Assembly (NCBI RefSeq): GCF_013761245.1 | Contig: NZ_JACDUT010000004.1 | Span: forward strand, 186,001-250,000 | DNA length: 64,000 nucleotides | Source: Thermaerobacillus caldiproteolyticus | GTDB taxonomy: Bacteria; Bacillota; Bacilli; Bacillales; Anoxybacillaceae | Direction: 5' to 3' | Shown: positions 44,733-54,346 of the stretch, piece by piece | Numbering within the stretch: position 1 is the first letter of the stretch | Layout of the letters: each line of letters opens with the position of its first letter | The notes under the pieces: model-generated | The model's input: the letters and a program-made list of their open reading frames with translations, nothing else | Told to the model about the DNA's origin: nothing | Databases searched by the model: none | Translations under genes and position numbers: made by a program

Positions 44733-46575
44733 GGAGTACCTCCCTTTCTTGAGCGGCCTGCTCTTTTTCATGGATGTAATGAGCGAGTTCGACGGTCATT
44801 TCATAACGTAAAAACGGTGTAATTAAGTAAATGCCGTTAAATAAATCAAAGGCAGCATCAATTAACGATTTCGCAATCGCAATTCCTTCGCGCGCTGATT
44901 GAATTGGGTTGTTGGCGCATGAGGCCATGCGGGAACGAATCTTTTCAGAAAGGGTAATTCCCGGCACTTCATGGTGAAGGAAATCAGCATTGCGCGCGCT
45001 TGTAAGCGGCATAATTCCGATATAAATCGGTGCTTCGAGATGTTTCGTTGCCTCATACACTTCCTCGATTTGCTGTTCGGAATAAAGAGGCTGGGAAATA
45101 AAGTAGTCGGCGCCGCAACGAATTTTCTTTTCGAGACGCTCAACCGCTTTGTCGAGGTGGCGAACGTTCGGATTAAACGCTGCGGCAATCGAAAAGTTTG
45201 TTTTTTGCCCGAGCGGCTTTCCGGAATATGATAACCCCTCATTAAATTGACGGATGAGTTGAATTAAATCAAATGACGATAAATCATATACGGATGTTGC
45301 TCCCGGAAAATCGCCGATTTTCGACGGATCACCGGTGACCGCAAGCACGTCGGTAATACCGAGCGTATGTAAGCCCATTAAATGCGATTGCAATCCAATT
45401 AAATTGCGGTCGCGGCACGTAATATGAATGAGCGGGCGAACGCCGAGCTGTTGTTTGACAATCGTTCCGAGCGCCATGTTGCTAATGCGTGGGGTCGCCA
45501 ATGAATTATCCGCCAAAGTAAGCGCATCGATATTCACCTCTTTAAGCGCCTTCGCTCCTTCTAAGAATTTGGTGATCCCCAGTTTTTTTGGCGGGTCCAG
45601 TTCGACGATGACCGAATGCCGCTTGCGCACAATTTCTTGTAACGGCGGCTCGTTTTCTTGTTCGACCTCTTGAATGGAAACGACCGTTCTGCGAGGTTTT
45701 ACCGTTTTTTCATGAATTGGAGTGCGGTCTTTTAGTGCGCGGGCAATCGCTTCAATATGTTTTGGTGTTGTGCCGCAACAGCCGCCAATGAGGCGAACGC
45801 CTTGTTCGCGAAACGAAAGTGCCGTTTCTTCAAAGTAAGCGGCATTCGTTTCGTACACAAGACGACCGTCGCGATAATCCGGTAAGCTTGCGTTCGGATA
45901 AGCAGAAAGAAAGGCAGTTGTCGGCAACGGCACTTCTTCAAGAGAGCGAATCATATGGTACGGACCAAGATGACAGTTGAGTCCGACAACATCGGCACCT
46001 AATTGTTCTAATTGCACAATTGCATCGGCAAGGGGAGTACCATCTTGTAAAACGCCAACATCATGAAGGGTGACATGGGCGATAATCGGTTTGTCCGTTT
46101 CTTTTCGGGCAATTGTTAGCACTGTTTTTAACTCTTCTAGGTCGTAATACGTTTCGAGTAACAGACCGTCAATATCTTCGTGCAACAGCACATATAGTTG
46201 TTCGCGGAATGTTCGTTTGATTTCTTCGATGGTAAGGGAGCTTTTGTTGATGCTGCGCAAACCGCCAATCGTTCCAAGTACGTAGGCATGATTTGCTGCC
46301 GCTTGTTTCGCCAACTTTACAGCTGCCCGGTTGATCGTTTTTACTTCGTCTTCCAAACCGTAACGGGCGAGCTTTATATAGTTCGCGCCGTATGTATTCG
46401 TTTGAATGACTTCTGCTCCAGCAGCCATATAGGCTTCGTGGATATGAATAATGTCATCCGGTTTTGATAGGTTCAACTCTTCAAAACATCGATCCGCTCC
46501 ATGAGAGTATAATAATGTTCCCATCGCACCATCGGCGATGACGATTCGTTCTTTTAAATCTTCGAGAAGCCCCAT
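44725..46575 (-). CDS. yitJ: Bifunctional homocysteine methyltransferase / methylenetetrahydrofolate reductase (YitJ)
   Basis: 616 residues. The N-terminal half is a Hcy S-methyltransferase ([16 protein letters not shown], zinc Cys pair [19 protein letters not shown]). The C-terminal half, from about residue 320, is a MetF-like reductase ([52 protein letters not shown]) that makes 5-methyl-THF. Start ATG 46575 ([11 protein letters not shown]) with GGGGGAATG upstream; ATG 46581 is an alternative. It supplies the methyl donor used by MetH. Confidence 0.92.
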   Translation of the reverse strand: MGLLEDLKERIVIADGAMGTLLYSHGADRCFEELNLSKPDDIIHIHEAYMAAGAEVIQTNTYGANYIKLARYGLEDEVKTINRAAVKLAKQAAANHAYVLGTIGGLRSINKSSLTIEEIKRTFREQLYVLLHEDIDGLLLETYYDLEELKTVLTIARKETDKPIIAHVTLHDVGVLQDGTPLADAIVQLEQLGADVVGLNCHLGPYHMIRSLEEVPLPTTAFLSAYPNASLPDYRDGRLVYETNAAYFEETALSFREQGVRLIGGCCGTTPKHIEAIARALKDRTPIHEKTVKPRRTVVSIQEVEQENEPPLQEIVRKRHSVIVELDPPKKLGITKFLEGAKALKEVNIDALTLADNSLATPRISNMALGTIVKQQLGVRPLIHITCRDRNLIGLQSHLMGLHTLGITDVLAVTGDPSKIGDFPGATSVYDLSSFDLIQLIRQFNEGLSYSGKPLGQKTNFSIAAAFNPNVRHLDKAVERLEKKIRCGADYFISQPLYSEQQIEEVYEATKHLEAPIYIGIMPLTSARNADFLHHEVPGITLSEKIRSRMASCANNPIQSAREGIAIAKSLIDAAFDLFNGIYLITPFLRYEMTVELAHYIHEKEQAAQEREVLHG

Positions 46576-46604
46576 GTTCATTCCCCCGTTCGATATAAAG
46601 TAAG

Positions 46605-46830
46605 AAAAGTGGAAGCGGCGCGAACAGCTCTTCTTCGCCCGAAGAGGTGCTTGCCACCTCAAGGGAGAAGGTCATTTGGCAGAAGAGAGCTAGCCGCTGA
46701 AGCTAGGCAATAACAAAATCAGAGCCGCTTGCTTAATGCCGTAAGGAAAATGTTCTTTCGATGAGAAATGCTGGCATTTCGACGAAGGAAGGTTATTTTC
46801 CATTAGGCGTTGCAAGGCGAGCTAGACAGT
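46605..46830 (-). repeat. Two GTCTAGCT-type intergenic repeats in the yitJ leader
   Basis: Read on the minus strand, copy one (about 46830-46700) runs GTCTAGCTCGCCTTGCAACG, AACCTTCC, a hairpin-like TCGAAATGCCAGCATTTC, GAAAGAACATTTTCC. Copy two (about 46710-46605) runs CTAGCTTCAGCGGCTAGC, CCAAATGACC, a hairpin-like AGGTGGCAAGCACCT, GGGCGAAGAA and GCGCCGCTTCC. They separate the riboswitch terminator from yitJ. Confidence 0.65.
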
Positions 46831-46831
46831 A

Positions 46832-46868
46832 AAATAAAAAAGCCTTCCATAAGAAGAAGACTTTTTGT
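46832..46868 (-). terminator. Riboswitch-controlled terminator upstream of yitJ
   Basis: On the minus strand AAAAAGTCTTC and GGAAGGCTTTTTT form a stem with one G-T pair and a T run, directly after the SAM aptamer. It is the likely off-switch expression platform. Confidence 0.75.
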
Positions 46869-46882
46869 GAGCATTGTCTCTT

Positions 46883-46996
46883 CTTATCTTCCAAGCGAAA
46901 CGCCTGTCTGGAATTAGCACCTGGACTTTCGAAAATGCGGTCGAAAGTCGGTTGCTGAGGGTTCACTGGGCCAGTCCCTCCCCCTCTCTTGATAAG
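46883..46996 (-). ncRNA. SAM-I riboswitch (S-box) for yitJ-metH
   Basis: The minus strand starts CTTATCAAGAGAGG and carries the conserved S-box blocks ACTGGCCC, GAACCCTCAGCAACC, AGGTGCTAATTCC and AGACAGGC, closing with GGAAGATAAG that pairs with the start (P1). It is followed by the terminator at 46832. S-boxes turn genes off when S-adenosylmethionine is plentiful, which fits methionine synthesis genes downstream. Confidence 0.95.
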
Positions 46997-47106
46997 AAAT
47001 GGTTATGAAGTTTTGACGAAATGAATTTATATATAATGTAAATAATTTTGCGAAAATATTCAACTATTAATTTTTTATTCTTTGACGCTGCGCTGTGTTT
47101 ATACAA

Positions 47107-47182
47107 TGAAAAAAGCAAAAAGGCCTAACCCCTTAATGACACCCACAAATATTGTGGAAGTGAGGGAGTTAGACCTTCGTGA
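47107..47182 (-). terminator. Long terminator after yajQ
   Basis: AAGGTCTAACTCCCT pairs with AGGGGTTAGGCCTT (bulged), with an inner CCACAATATTTGTGG hairpin; on the minus strand it is followed by TTTTTGC. It is just downstream of yajQ. Confidence 0.7.
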
Positions 47183-47199
47183 GATAACCTTCTTTTTCT

Positions 47200-47691
47200 T
47201 CATCGATAGTTAACAAATTGCACATCGATTGGCAAGTCTGCTTCACGAATCGCAGCGATCACTTTTTGCAAATCGTCTTTGCTTTTGCCGCTGACGCGAA
47301 TTTGATCCTCTTGAATTTGGCTTTTGACTTTTAGCCCTGTATTTTTAATAATTGTGTTAATTTTTTTCGCGTTCTCTTTGTCGATGCCTTGAACGAGTTT
47401 CGCGCGCTGACGAACCGTTCCTCCAGAGGCAGGTTCCACTTTTCCATATTGAATATTTTTCGTTGGCACGCCGCGCTTAATGAGTTTACCGATAAGCACA
47501 TCTTTCAGCTGCTCCAATTTAAATTCGTCGTCCGAAATTAACACTAGCTCGTCTTTTTCCAAAGAAATGTCGCTTTTGCTTCCTTTAAAATCATAGCGGT
47601 TTTGAATTTCTTTCATAGCAATATGAATCGCGTTGGTGACTTCAGATAGATCAACTTTGGATACAATATCAAATGAGCTTTCTTTTGACAT
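47200..47691 (-). CDS. yitK: YajQ family cyclic-nucleotide-binding protein (YitK)
   Basis: 163 residues. Family marks: [40 protein letters not shown], and [20 protein letters not shown]. YajQ has two ferredoxin-like folds and is reported to bind nucleotides, including c-di-GMP in some bacteria. The start at ATG 47691 (MSKESSFD) has GGAGG upstream; the frame extends 9 codons further without an RBS. It sits between yitJ and yitL as in B. subtilis. Confidence 0.9.
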   Translation of the reverse strand: MSKESSFDIVSKVDLSEVTNAIHIAMKEIQNRYDFKGSKSDISLEKDELVLISDDEFKLEQLKDVLIGKLIKRGVPTKNIQYGKVEPASGGTVRQRAKLVQGIDKENAKKINTIIKNTGLKVKSQIQEDQIRVSGKSKDDLQKVIAAIREADLPIDVQFVNYR

Positions 47692-47793
47692 AAAATACCT
47701 CCAACAAAGTTTGGTCATTTGGTTTCATTATAGTAAAATGTAGCATGTGAAACAACTTTTTCTGACGAACAATGAAAAAAGGAAGATGTGAAC

Positions 47794-48657
47794 ATGGAAC
47801 GATTTGTACCCGGAGAAATAACAACATTAACAGTAAAAAGGGAAGTGCCGTTTGGCTATTTTTTAACAAATGGAAAAGAGGAAGTGTTATTGCCTAAAAA
47901 CGAAACGGAACATTTGCTAGCGATTGAAGAGCCTGTCACGGTGTTTCTATATCATGATCATCAAGGACGGTTATGCGCAACGACAAAAACGCCGAAAATT
48001 ACCAATGAAACGTACGGCTGGGTGGAAGTTGCCGACGTTGTACCGAAGCTTGGCGTGTTTGTCAATATTGGGATTTCCAAAGATGTATTAGTGTCGGTAG
48101 ATGATTTGCCGACGCTTCCGTCACTATGGCCACAACGCGGCGATATGTTATATTGCTCTCTCAAAACGGATAAACGTGGCCGGTTGCTTGCACAATTAGC
48201 GACTGATGAGGTCATGAAAGAAATTGCAATAAAAGCACCGGAATCGGTGTTTAATCAAAACATTTGCGGTCGCGTCTATCGGGTCATTAAGGTAGGGGCG
48301 TTTATCATATCGGATGTCGGATATCTTGGTTTTATTCATGAATCACAACGCCGAAGAGAGCCGCGGCTTGGTGAAGCAGTCGAAGGCCGAATTATCGGTG
48401 TAAAAGAAGATGGAACGGTCAATGTATCCCTGCTGCCGCGCAAACATGAAAGTATTGACGAGGATGCGCAGATGATTTATCGTTATATGGAAAGCCGCGG
48501 CGGGGCGATGCCGTATAGCGACAAAAGCGACCCTGAGGATATTCAAGCGCGTTTTCAAATGAGCAAAGCAGCCTTTAAACGAGCATTAGGTCGCTTGATG
48601 AAAGAAAAGAAAGTATATCAAGAAAGTGGTTGGACGTATACGGTAAAAGAAAAATAG
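47794..48657 (+). CDS. yitL: S1-domain RNA-binding protein YitL / CvfB
   Basis: 287 residues with three S1-like OB folds and a C-terminal winged helix: the start MERFVPGEITTLTVKREVPF, an S1 domain near VYRVIKVGAFIISDVGYLGF, GRIIGVKEDGTVNVSLLPRK, and the wHTH PEDIQARFQMSKAAFKRALG. Staphylococcal CvfB is the known relative and binds RNA. ATG 47794 after GGAAGA. Divergent from yajQ by about 100 bases. Confidence 0.9.
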   Translation: MERFVPGEITTLTVKREVPFGYFLTNGKEEVLLPKNETEHLLAIEEPVTVFLYHDHQGRLCATTKTPKITNETYGWVEVADVVPKLGVFVNIGISKDVLVSVDDLPTLPSLWPQRGDMLYCSLKTDKRGRLLAQLATDEVMKEIAIKAPESVFNQNICGRVYRVIKVGAFIISDVGYLGFIHESQRRREPRLGEAVEGRIIGVKEDGTVNVSLLPRKHESIDEDAQMIYRYMESRGGAMPYSDKSDPEDIQARFQMSKAAFKRALGRLMKEKKVYQESGWTYTVKEK

Positions 48658-48662
48658 TGTGT

Positions 48663-48689
48663 GGAGCTGACAACAGCTCCGTTTTTTTA
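48663..48689 (+). terminator. Terminator after yitL
   Basis: GGAGCTG and CAGCTCC around ACAA, followed by GTTTTTTT. Confidence 0.85.
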
Positions 48690-48764
48690 TAAAAAAACTT
48701 AAAAAATTTCCAGCCTTGTCGATAAAAACAATGGACATATTTTAAAAAATGAGGGGACAGGCAA

Positions 48765-49748
48765 ATGAAACAGCAGAAACACATATGTCTTATCATCGTA
48801 CTCATCAGTTTATTTAGTATCGTAGCTGGTTGTTCGACACAAGAGGCAACGAAGAAAAAAGACCGAATCAAAGTTGGGATTATGTTGTCGGACGTCGGAC
48901 TAGGAGATCAATCGTTTAGTGATTCCGCGTTTCGCGGGTTAATGAAAGCGCGCGACGAATTAGGAATCATTTTTGATTATCGGGAATTGAGCGATACGAA
49001 GACGTATGAACAAGGTTTAAAAGAGCTTGCCGAAGAAGGCAATGACATTGTCATTGGTCTTGGTTTTATGGTGCAAGAGGATTTAGAAAAAGTGGCGAGA
49101 CAATATCCGAAACAACGATTTATTTTAATTGATTCCGTATCCAAATTAAAAAACGTAACATCCATTACATTTAAAGAAGATGAAGGTAGCTTTTTGACTG
49201 GCGTCGTCGCCGCATTGACAACGAAAACGAATCGAGTCGGTTTTATCGGTGGAGATGATGTGCCGCTTATTCGTAAATTCGAGGCAGGTTTTGAAAAAGG
49301 TGTTCACGCGATCAAACCTTCTGCTTCTGTTAATGTCGTTTATGCGGGTGACTTCGGAAATGAGAAGCTCGGCGCAACGATTGCGAAAGAGATGTTTCAA
49401 AAAGGATGCGATATCGTTTATGCGGCGGCGGGACTTACAGGGGTCGGCGCGCTTCGGGAAGCGGAAGCACATGGGGTGTATGCGATTGGAGTCGATAGTG
49501 ACCAATATTTTTATGCGGAAAAAGCGGTCGTGACATCCATGGTTAAAAATGTGGACGTTGCCTTGTTTACCGTTTTAAAGCAATACGTAACAAAAGGAGA
49601 TTTGCCAAGCGGAACGGTTCAGCTTGGATTGGCGGAAAACGGAGTCGGACTCGCACAGATTCGTGCAGTACCGTGGGATGAGCATAAGCAACAGCTGATT
49701 GAACAATGGAAACAAAAAATCATTAACGGTGAAGTGACAACGAAGTAA
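48765..49748 (+). CDS. BMP-family substrate-binding lipoprotein
   Basis: 327 residues. Signal peptide with lipobox VAGC ([14 protein letters not shown]). The BMP (PnrA/Med-like) fold shows as [60 protein letters not shown] and [20 protein letters not shown]. Typical members bind nucleosides for ABC import, but no transport genes follow. Instead a chemoreceptor starts 14 bases later, which suggests a ligand-sensing pair. B. subtilis Med, a comK regulator, belongs to the same family. Confidence 0.88.
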   Translation: MKQQKHICLIIVLISLFSIVAGCSTQEATKKKDRIKVGIMLSDVGLGDQSFSDSAFRGLMKARDELGIIFDYRELSDTKTYEQGLKELAEEGNDIVIGLGFMVQEDLEKVARQYPKQRFILIDSVSKLKNVTSITFKEDEGSFLTGVVAALTTKTNRVGFIGGDDVPLIRKFEAGFEKGVHAIKPSASVNVVYAGDFGNEKLGATIAKEMFQKGCDIVYAAAGLTGVGALREAEAHGVYAIGVDSDQYFYAEKAVVTSMVKNVDVALFTVLKQYVTKGDLPSGTVQLGLAENGVGLAQIRAVPWDEHKQQLIEQWKQKIINGEVTTK

Positions 49749-49762
49749 CGGAAAAGGGGATT

Positions 49763-51418
49763 ATGATGACGATTCGGAAAAAGCTATGGCTTCATTCGTT
49801 CATTTTGTTATTGTTGTCGATGGCAATGATGGGATTTATTATTGTGAACATGCTGTCGATTCAAGCGACGAATAAAGATATCGTTCCGGTTTTGCTGACG
49901 GTACAACAGCTACAAGCAAGCATGAAATCGACAAAACAAAGCTTAAATAATTTTGCTTATAATATGACCGAGGGAAATAAGCAAGAAGTAACGACTCAAA
50001 TTCAAGAAACAGAACGATTCATTAGCAAACTAGAAAAAACGTTAAAACAAAAACAATTTATTGAGCTGTTAACGAAAGCGAAGCAGAAATTTTCGGATGT
50101 GCACACCCAATCGCTTGAGGCGCTCGATCAGCGTGATGCATCCGAAGTGAGACGGCAAGCGATGCGGATTGAGGGAGCGCTCAATGACGTTTACGTTTTG
50201 CAGTTATACACGAATGATTTTTATCAAAAACTGCAAAGCGATTTGCAAGCGCAAATCCGCTTTGTCATTTGGACAGCCATTATCGGAAGTATTGCGCTCA
50301 TCATCATGTCAGGGGGAATCAGTTTACGGCTTACGCGCTCCATTACGAATCCGCTGCAACGTTTGGCGAACAACGCCAAAGAAATCGCTAGCGGTAACTT
50401 GCTTGTGGAACGAGTTTCTTATAAGCATGATGATGAATTAGGAGCGCTGAATACCGCGTTCAATACGATGGTTGATGAGCTCAATCGGTTGTTGCACTCT
50501 GTTGATGGTGTAAGTAAACAAGTTGAAACATTTGCCAAAGAACTGGAAAAAGAGAATCAAATGTTAACAGAGATCAATCGTCAAGTTGCTTTATCAACGA
50601 ATGAGCTATCGGCAGGTTCACAAAGCATTTCTGAAGAATTGCAACAGGCGGTATTGCTCATTGAGAAAATGGATGCTACATTTGCAAAAACGGCGGAACG
50701 AACAGAGCAGACAGCGCTGTATAGCGAAGCGGCTGTTGAGGCGATTCAGAACGGCCAAAAAGCGATGGAGCAACAGATGCAGTTCGTTCGCGATAACTCG
50801 GAAGCGACATTGTCTATTGAACAAGCGACTAATGAATTTACGAGCTATGCTGCGAACATTGAACAAATGGCTAAAGCGGTATCAGATATTGCCGAACAGA
50901 CGAATTTATTGGCATTAAATGCGGCGATTGAAGCAGCGAGAGCGGGAGAAGCAGGGAAAGGATTTGCCGTTGTTGCTGAAGAAGTTCGCAAACTAGCTGA
51001 AGAATCCGCGAGGGCGACAAAGCAAATTTTTGAAACGGTCTCCCTCATCAAACGCGGCGTTGCTTCTGTTTCGTCAGCGGTAGCTCAAGGCGTAAAAATC
51101 GCCGAACAACAATCGCAATCGATTGAAACAACGACCAATGCGTTTGCCGAAATCGAGAAAAAAGTTGAAGGAATCTCAAGCGATATTCAAGCGCTTGTGG
51201 CGGATGTAAATACATCGAAAGAATTAGGAAACCAAGTATTGCAAAATGTCGAAAGCATTAGCGCGGTTGTTGAGCAATCCGCAGCCGGAAGCGAAGAAAT
51301 CGCCGCTTCCATGTCAGAACAGCTGACCGCATTTGAAAAAATGGTCGAAAAAGTGACGACGCTGCGCCAGCTCACAGATGAACTGCACGCAGTTATGGCG
51401 AGGTTCCGAACGAAATAA
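49763..51418 (+). CDS. Methyl-accepting chemotaxis protein
   Basis: 551 residues. TM1 [20 protein letters not shown], then an extracellular four-helix-type sensing domain (about 35-165), TM2 [24 protein letters not shown] domain ([20 protein letters not shown]), and a long signalling coiled coil. The hairpin tip [20 protein letters not shown] and [20 protein letters not shown] is intact. Start ATG 49763 or 49766 after AAGGGG. Co-transcribed with the BMP lipoprotein, which may deliver the ligand. Confidence 0.93.
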   Translation: MMTIRKKLWLHSFILLLLSMAMMGFIIVNMLSIQATNKDIVPVLLTVQQLQASMKSTKQSLNNFAYNMTEGNKQEVTTQIQETERFISKLEKTLKQKQFIELLTKAKQKFSDVHTQSLEALDQRDASEVRRQAMRIEGALNDVYVLQLYTNDFYQKLQSDLQAQIRFVIWTAIIGSIALIIMSGGISLRLTRSITNPLQRLANNAKEIASGNLLVERVSYKHDDELGALNTAFNTMVDELNRLLHSVDGVSKQVETFAKELEKENQMLTEINRQVALSTNELSAGSQSISEELQQAVLLIEKMDATFAKTAERTEQTALYSEAAVEAIQNGQKAMEQQMQFVRDNSEATLSIEQATNEFTSYAANIEQMAKAVSDIAEQTNLLALNAAIEAARAGEAGKGFAVVAEEVRKLAEESARATKQIFETVSLIKRGVASVSSAVAQGVKIAEQQSQSIETTTNAFAEIEKKVEGISSDIQALVADVNTSKELGNQVLQNVESISAVVEQSAAGSEEIAASMSEQLTAFEKMVEKVTTLRQLTDELHAVMARFRTK

Positions 51419-51500
51419 TGCAGCCTAAGAAAAGGCATGTTCTTTATTGCAATAGAATATTTTACATTTTTTCTAGGGGCCAGTTTGGCTGTTAGTAAAA

Positions 51501-51536
51501 AAGAGGGATGCCCTTTTAAGGGACATCCCTCTCTTA
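51501..51536 (-). terminator. Terminator after the DUF3941 gene
   Basis: AAGAGGGATG and CATCCCTCTT with an inner CCCTT/AAGGG form a long stem; on the minus strand it ends in a T run. Confidence 0.8.
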
Positions 51537-51544
51537 TATCAATG

Positions 51545-51676
51545 TTACAGATGATCCGTTTTCTTCGAATATTCGTATTTTCCCGCTTGGCGGTTTTTTT
51601 CGCGAAGCATATTTTTTTCGTGGAGTTTCGCGTTATTGTCACGCGCCTTTTTATCATTATCGCTTGTATGGGACAT
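51545..51676 (-). CDS. DUF3941 family small protein
   Basis: 43 residues: MSHTSDNDKKARDNNAKLHE then KNMLREKNRQAGKYEYSKK. Highly charged, without cysteines or a membrane segment. It fits the short Bacillaceae DUF3941 family by its TSDNDKKAxDNNAK block. Function unknown. RBS AAAGGAG is 13 bases upstream, rather far. Confidence 0.8.
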   Translation of the reverse strand: MSHTSDNDKKARDNNAKLHEKNMLREKNRQAGKYEYSKKTDHL

Positions 51677-51738
51677 ACTGGTGTTACAACTCCTTTATGT
51701 GGATTGTACACCGGTAGTTTTTTCGAAAAGGCATGATT

Positions 51739-52605
51739 TTATGCTTCGATGTGTTGATTGAGGAAAAAGAGCGCCAATGTGCCCGGACCGGCATGAGCGC
51801 CGATTGCGCCGCCAATCGGAGAAATGAAAAAGCGTGTGCAGCCGAATGTCTCTTCGATTTGTCTTTTTAATTCTAAAGCGGCTTCTTCATCATCGCCATG
51901 GCTGATGCCAATCACTTGTTTTTGCAAATCGTCCCCGCGTTCTGCCATCAATTCAAGCATTCGTTTATACACTTTTTTTCGACCGCGCAGTTTTTCAAGC
52001 GGAACAAGTTTCCCATCTTCGACATGAAGCAGCGGCTTAATATTCAATAGTCCGCCGACAAGCGCAGATGCTTTGCTAATCCGTCCGCCGCGTGCTAAAA
52101 ATTCTAAATCATCGACGGTAAAAATATGTTCCATATGTTGACAATAAGAAGCGATGGTGTCACATAGCTGTTCATATGGCATGCCTTGCTGGGCTAATTC
52201 GCTTGCTTTGGCGACGACAAGTCCTAGGCCGAGTGACGCGCATTTCGAGTCGATAATCGTGAGTGAGAAGTCAGGGTACTGTTCGAGCACTTCCTCACGC
52301 ACCATCATTGCCGTTTGATATGTTCCTGATAATTGCGACGAGAACGCGATATAAATCGCTGGGCGACCATCTTTGGCAAGCTCTGTAAACAATTCTTTCA
52401 TCTTCAGTGCATTTGCCTGCGATGTTTTTACGATTTCCCCTTTTCGCATTGCCTCATATACTTGCTTTGGGTCAATCGTTACAAAGTCTTCATAATCCGT
52501 TCCGTTCAAATGAACAATGAGCGGAAGGAAGGAAATATAATGTTTTTGTAAAAAAGAGTATGGCAAATCACAGCCACTATCGGCTACAATGTTAATCGAC
52601 ATCAT
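51739..52605 (-). CDS. yitS: DegV family fatty-acid-binding protein (YitS)
   Basis: 288 residues. Family marks: [29 protein letters not shown] (TSQ/P loop), [34 protein letters not shown] and the end [11 protein letters not shown]. DegV/FakB proteins hold a fatty acid for phosphorylation by FakA. Start ATG 52605 or 52602 after AGAAGGTG. In B. subtilis the order yitS-yitT is the same. Confidence 0.9.
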   Translation of the reverse strand: MMSINIVADSGCDLPYSFLQKHYISFLPLIVHLNGTDYEDFVTIDPKQVYEAMRKGEIVKTSQANALKMKELFTELAKDGRPAIYIAFSSQLSGTYQTAMMVREEVLEQYPDFSLTIIDSKCASLGLGLVVAKASELAQQGMPYEQLCDTIASYCQHMEHIFTVDDLEFLARGGRISKASALVGGLLNIKPLLHVEDGKLVPLEKLRGRKKVYKRMLELMAERGDDLQKQVIGISHGDDEEAALELKRQIEETFGCTRFFISPIGGAIGAHAGPGTLALFFLNQHIEA

Positions 52606-52725
52606 GTTCACCTTCTGTCTTTTTATAAAATAGTTTTATTTTTATAAGTGTAAGATACCATTTTTCGTTTACGAAGAAAAGGAAAAACAAACACTATGGA
52701 AGAACGACCTACAGGAGGAGCACAA

Positions 52726-53568
52726 ATGATTTTGTTAGAAGCGAAAAAGTTGATCATTGTTATCATTGGCGCACTGCTGAATGCAGTAGGCATGAACTTA
52801 TTTCTTATTCCCGCTAACGTTTATACGAGCGGATTTGCTGGGGTTTCCCAACTTGTTTCAAAACTTGCTCATGACTATACGCCTTATCATATTTCTACGG
52901 GACTTTTATTGTTCCTGCTTAACATTCCCGTTGCGATTTTGGGGTGGAAAAAAGTTGGAAAATCATTTACGTTTTATAGCTTTCTCAGTGTGATTTTTAT
53001 GTCGTTATTTTTAGAAATCATTCCAGTGAAAGAGGTTGCGCAAGATATTTTACTAAATGCAGTATTCGGTGGAGTAATTGCGGCAGTTGGTATTGGGATT
53101 ACGTTAAAGTGGGGGGCATCCACCGGAGGCCTTGACATCATTGCATTAGTGTTATCACGCATGAAAGATCGTCCGGTTGGCACATACTTTTTTGCGTTAA
53201 ATGCAGTTATTATTTTAACAGCAGGTTTTGTATACGGATGGGAAAAAGCGTTATATACGCTCGTTACGTTATATGCATCGACGCGTGTCATCGATGCGAT
53301 TCATACGCGTTATCAAAAATTAACGGTCATGATTATTACGAATAAAGGGGAAGAATTGAAAAAAGCGATTCATGCGAAACTTGTGCGCGGGATTACGACT
53401 GTACCAGCGAAAGGAGCATTTTCACAACAACCGAAAGATATGCTCATTATCGTTATCACGAGATATGAATTATTTGATTTAACGAGGATCATTAAAAAAG
53501 TCGATCCGAATGCCTTTACGAATGTTGTTCAGACGACAGATGTATTTGGATTTTTCCGGAAAGATTAA
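52726..53568 (+). CDS. yitT: YitT family membrane protein (DUF161/DUF2179)
   Basis: 280 residues. About five N-terminal helices (IIVIIGALLNAVGMNLFLIP, GLLLFLLNIPVAILGWK, KWGASTGGLDIIALVLSRM) and a cytoplasmic DUF2179 domain (ITTVPAKGAFSQQPKDMLII). The family is common in Firmicutes with no settled function. ATG 52726 after AGGAGG; the frame begins 10 codons upstream without an RBS. Confidence 0.9.
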   Translation: MILLEAKKLIIVIIGALLNAVGMNLFLIPANVYTSGFAGVSQLVSKLAHDYTPYHISTGLLLFLLNIPVAILGWKKVGKSFTFYSFLSVIFMSLFLEIIPVKEVAQDILLNAVFGGVIAAVGIGITLKWGASTGGLDIIALVLSRMKDRPVGTYFFALNAVIILTAGFVYGWEKALYTLVTLYASTRVIDAIHTRYQKLTVMIITNKGEELKKAIHAKLVRGITTVPAKGAFSQQPKDMLIIVITRYELFDLTRIIKKVDPNAFTNVVQTTDVFGFFRKD

Positions 53569-53595
53569 AGCTGCGGATTGTCCGCAGCTTTTTCA
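53569..53595 (+). terminator. Terminator after yitT
   Basis: AGCTGCGGA and TCCGCAGCT around TTG, followed by five T residues. Confidence 0.85.
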
Positions 53596-53633
53596 TCATA
53601 AGAATTGATATCTTGCTTCCTTTTCGAGGAGAA

Positions 53634-53830
53634 TTGTCTAGCTCAGCTTGCAACGTATCAACTGCTTGAATCAATTTTTTCGATGATATATGCTATCGAA
53701 GGCGCAAGCGTCTAAAGAATAACCTTCCTTTATCATTTTGTCTAGATCTCTTGTGCCAAATAGTCTTCTCCCCTGAGGTGACAAGCACTTCTATGGGTGA
53801 AAGAACGTTGCCCATGGCAAGCCACAATGG
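53634..53830 (+). repeat. Two GTCTAGCT-type intergenic repeat copies
   Basis: Copy one starts GTCTAGCTCAGCTTGCAACG (53637) and ends near ATAACCTTCC; copy two starts GTCTAGATCTCTTGTGCC (about 53743), runs TCTTCTCCCCTGAGGTGACA, then ACTTCTATGGGTGAAAGAACG. The block order is that of the 10601 and 46605 copies. The 340 bases between yitT and the DUF3813 gene hold no gene. Confidence 0.65.
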
Positions 53831-53907
53831 CATTATTTGTGCTTACAGGATGTGACAGCCTTTAGGCAAAATTGGGCTATTCCCGCTTTTCTTATACGTG
53901 AAGTTGT

Positions 53908-54105
53908 TTATTGTAATTTATCCAGCTCTTGTTGAAACTGACGTAACTGAGCTTTTTCGGCTAGACTTGAATGAGCATAGGCAGAGGAAAGGGCATTTTT
54001 GGCGACATCGATCGCGTGCTGAAGGTCGGTATCGGCTTTCCCGTTTGCTGCTTGCTTGGCGATCATGACCGCTTCACGCGCTTTTTGAAACAGGGGATTT
54101 CCCAT
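53908..54105 (-). CDS. DUF3813 family small helical protein
   Basis: 65 residues, MGNPLFQKAREAVMIAKQAA then NALSSAYAHSSLAEKAQLRQ. Alanine-rich, predicted helical, no cysteines. It matches the short DUF3813 proteins of Bacillaceae near yitU. RBS GGAGG is in the end of the upstream small gene, with two bases between the genes. Function unknown. Confidence 0.8.
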   Translation of the reverse strand: MGNPLFQKAREAVMIAKQAANGKADTDLQHAIDVAKNALSSAYAHSSLAEKAQLRQFQQELDKLQ

Positions 54106-54107
54106 TG

Positions 54108-54260
54108 TTATGCTCCTCCAAGTGAAGAGTCAATTGCCTGCTTGGCCTTTCGCTCTTCCGCCTCTGCGTACGTCATATGATAAGGGATTCGCTCATCGTG
54201 CTTTTCTACGGCATCAACGCTTTGCTGAATGAAGCGTTTTGATTTATTTCGTTTACCCAA
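54108..54260 (-). CDS. Small basic protein of unknown function (TTG start)
   Basis: 50 residues from TTG 54260: GKRNKSKRFIQQSVDAVEKH, DERIPYHMTYAEAEERKAKQ, ending SSLGGA. AAGGGGG is 8 bases upstream of the TTG, and no ATG start exists in frame. The next gene (DUF3813) begins two bases after the stop and uses an RBS inside this gene's last codons, so they form a two-gene operon. Not recognised. Confidence 0.65.
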   Translation of the reverse strand: MGKRNKSKRFIQQSVDAVEKHDERIPYHMTYAEAEERKAKQAIDSSLGGA

Positions 54261-54346
54261 GACGCATTCCCCCTTAAAAAATCAAGACGCAATGTTGCGT
54301 CATTTATATTGTAACCGCATCAGTGGAATGATAATAAGGCAATTCG

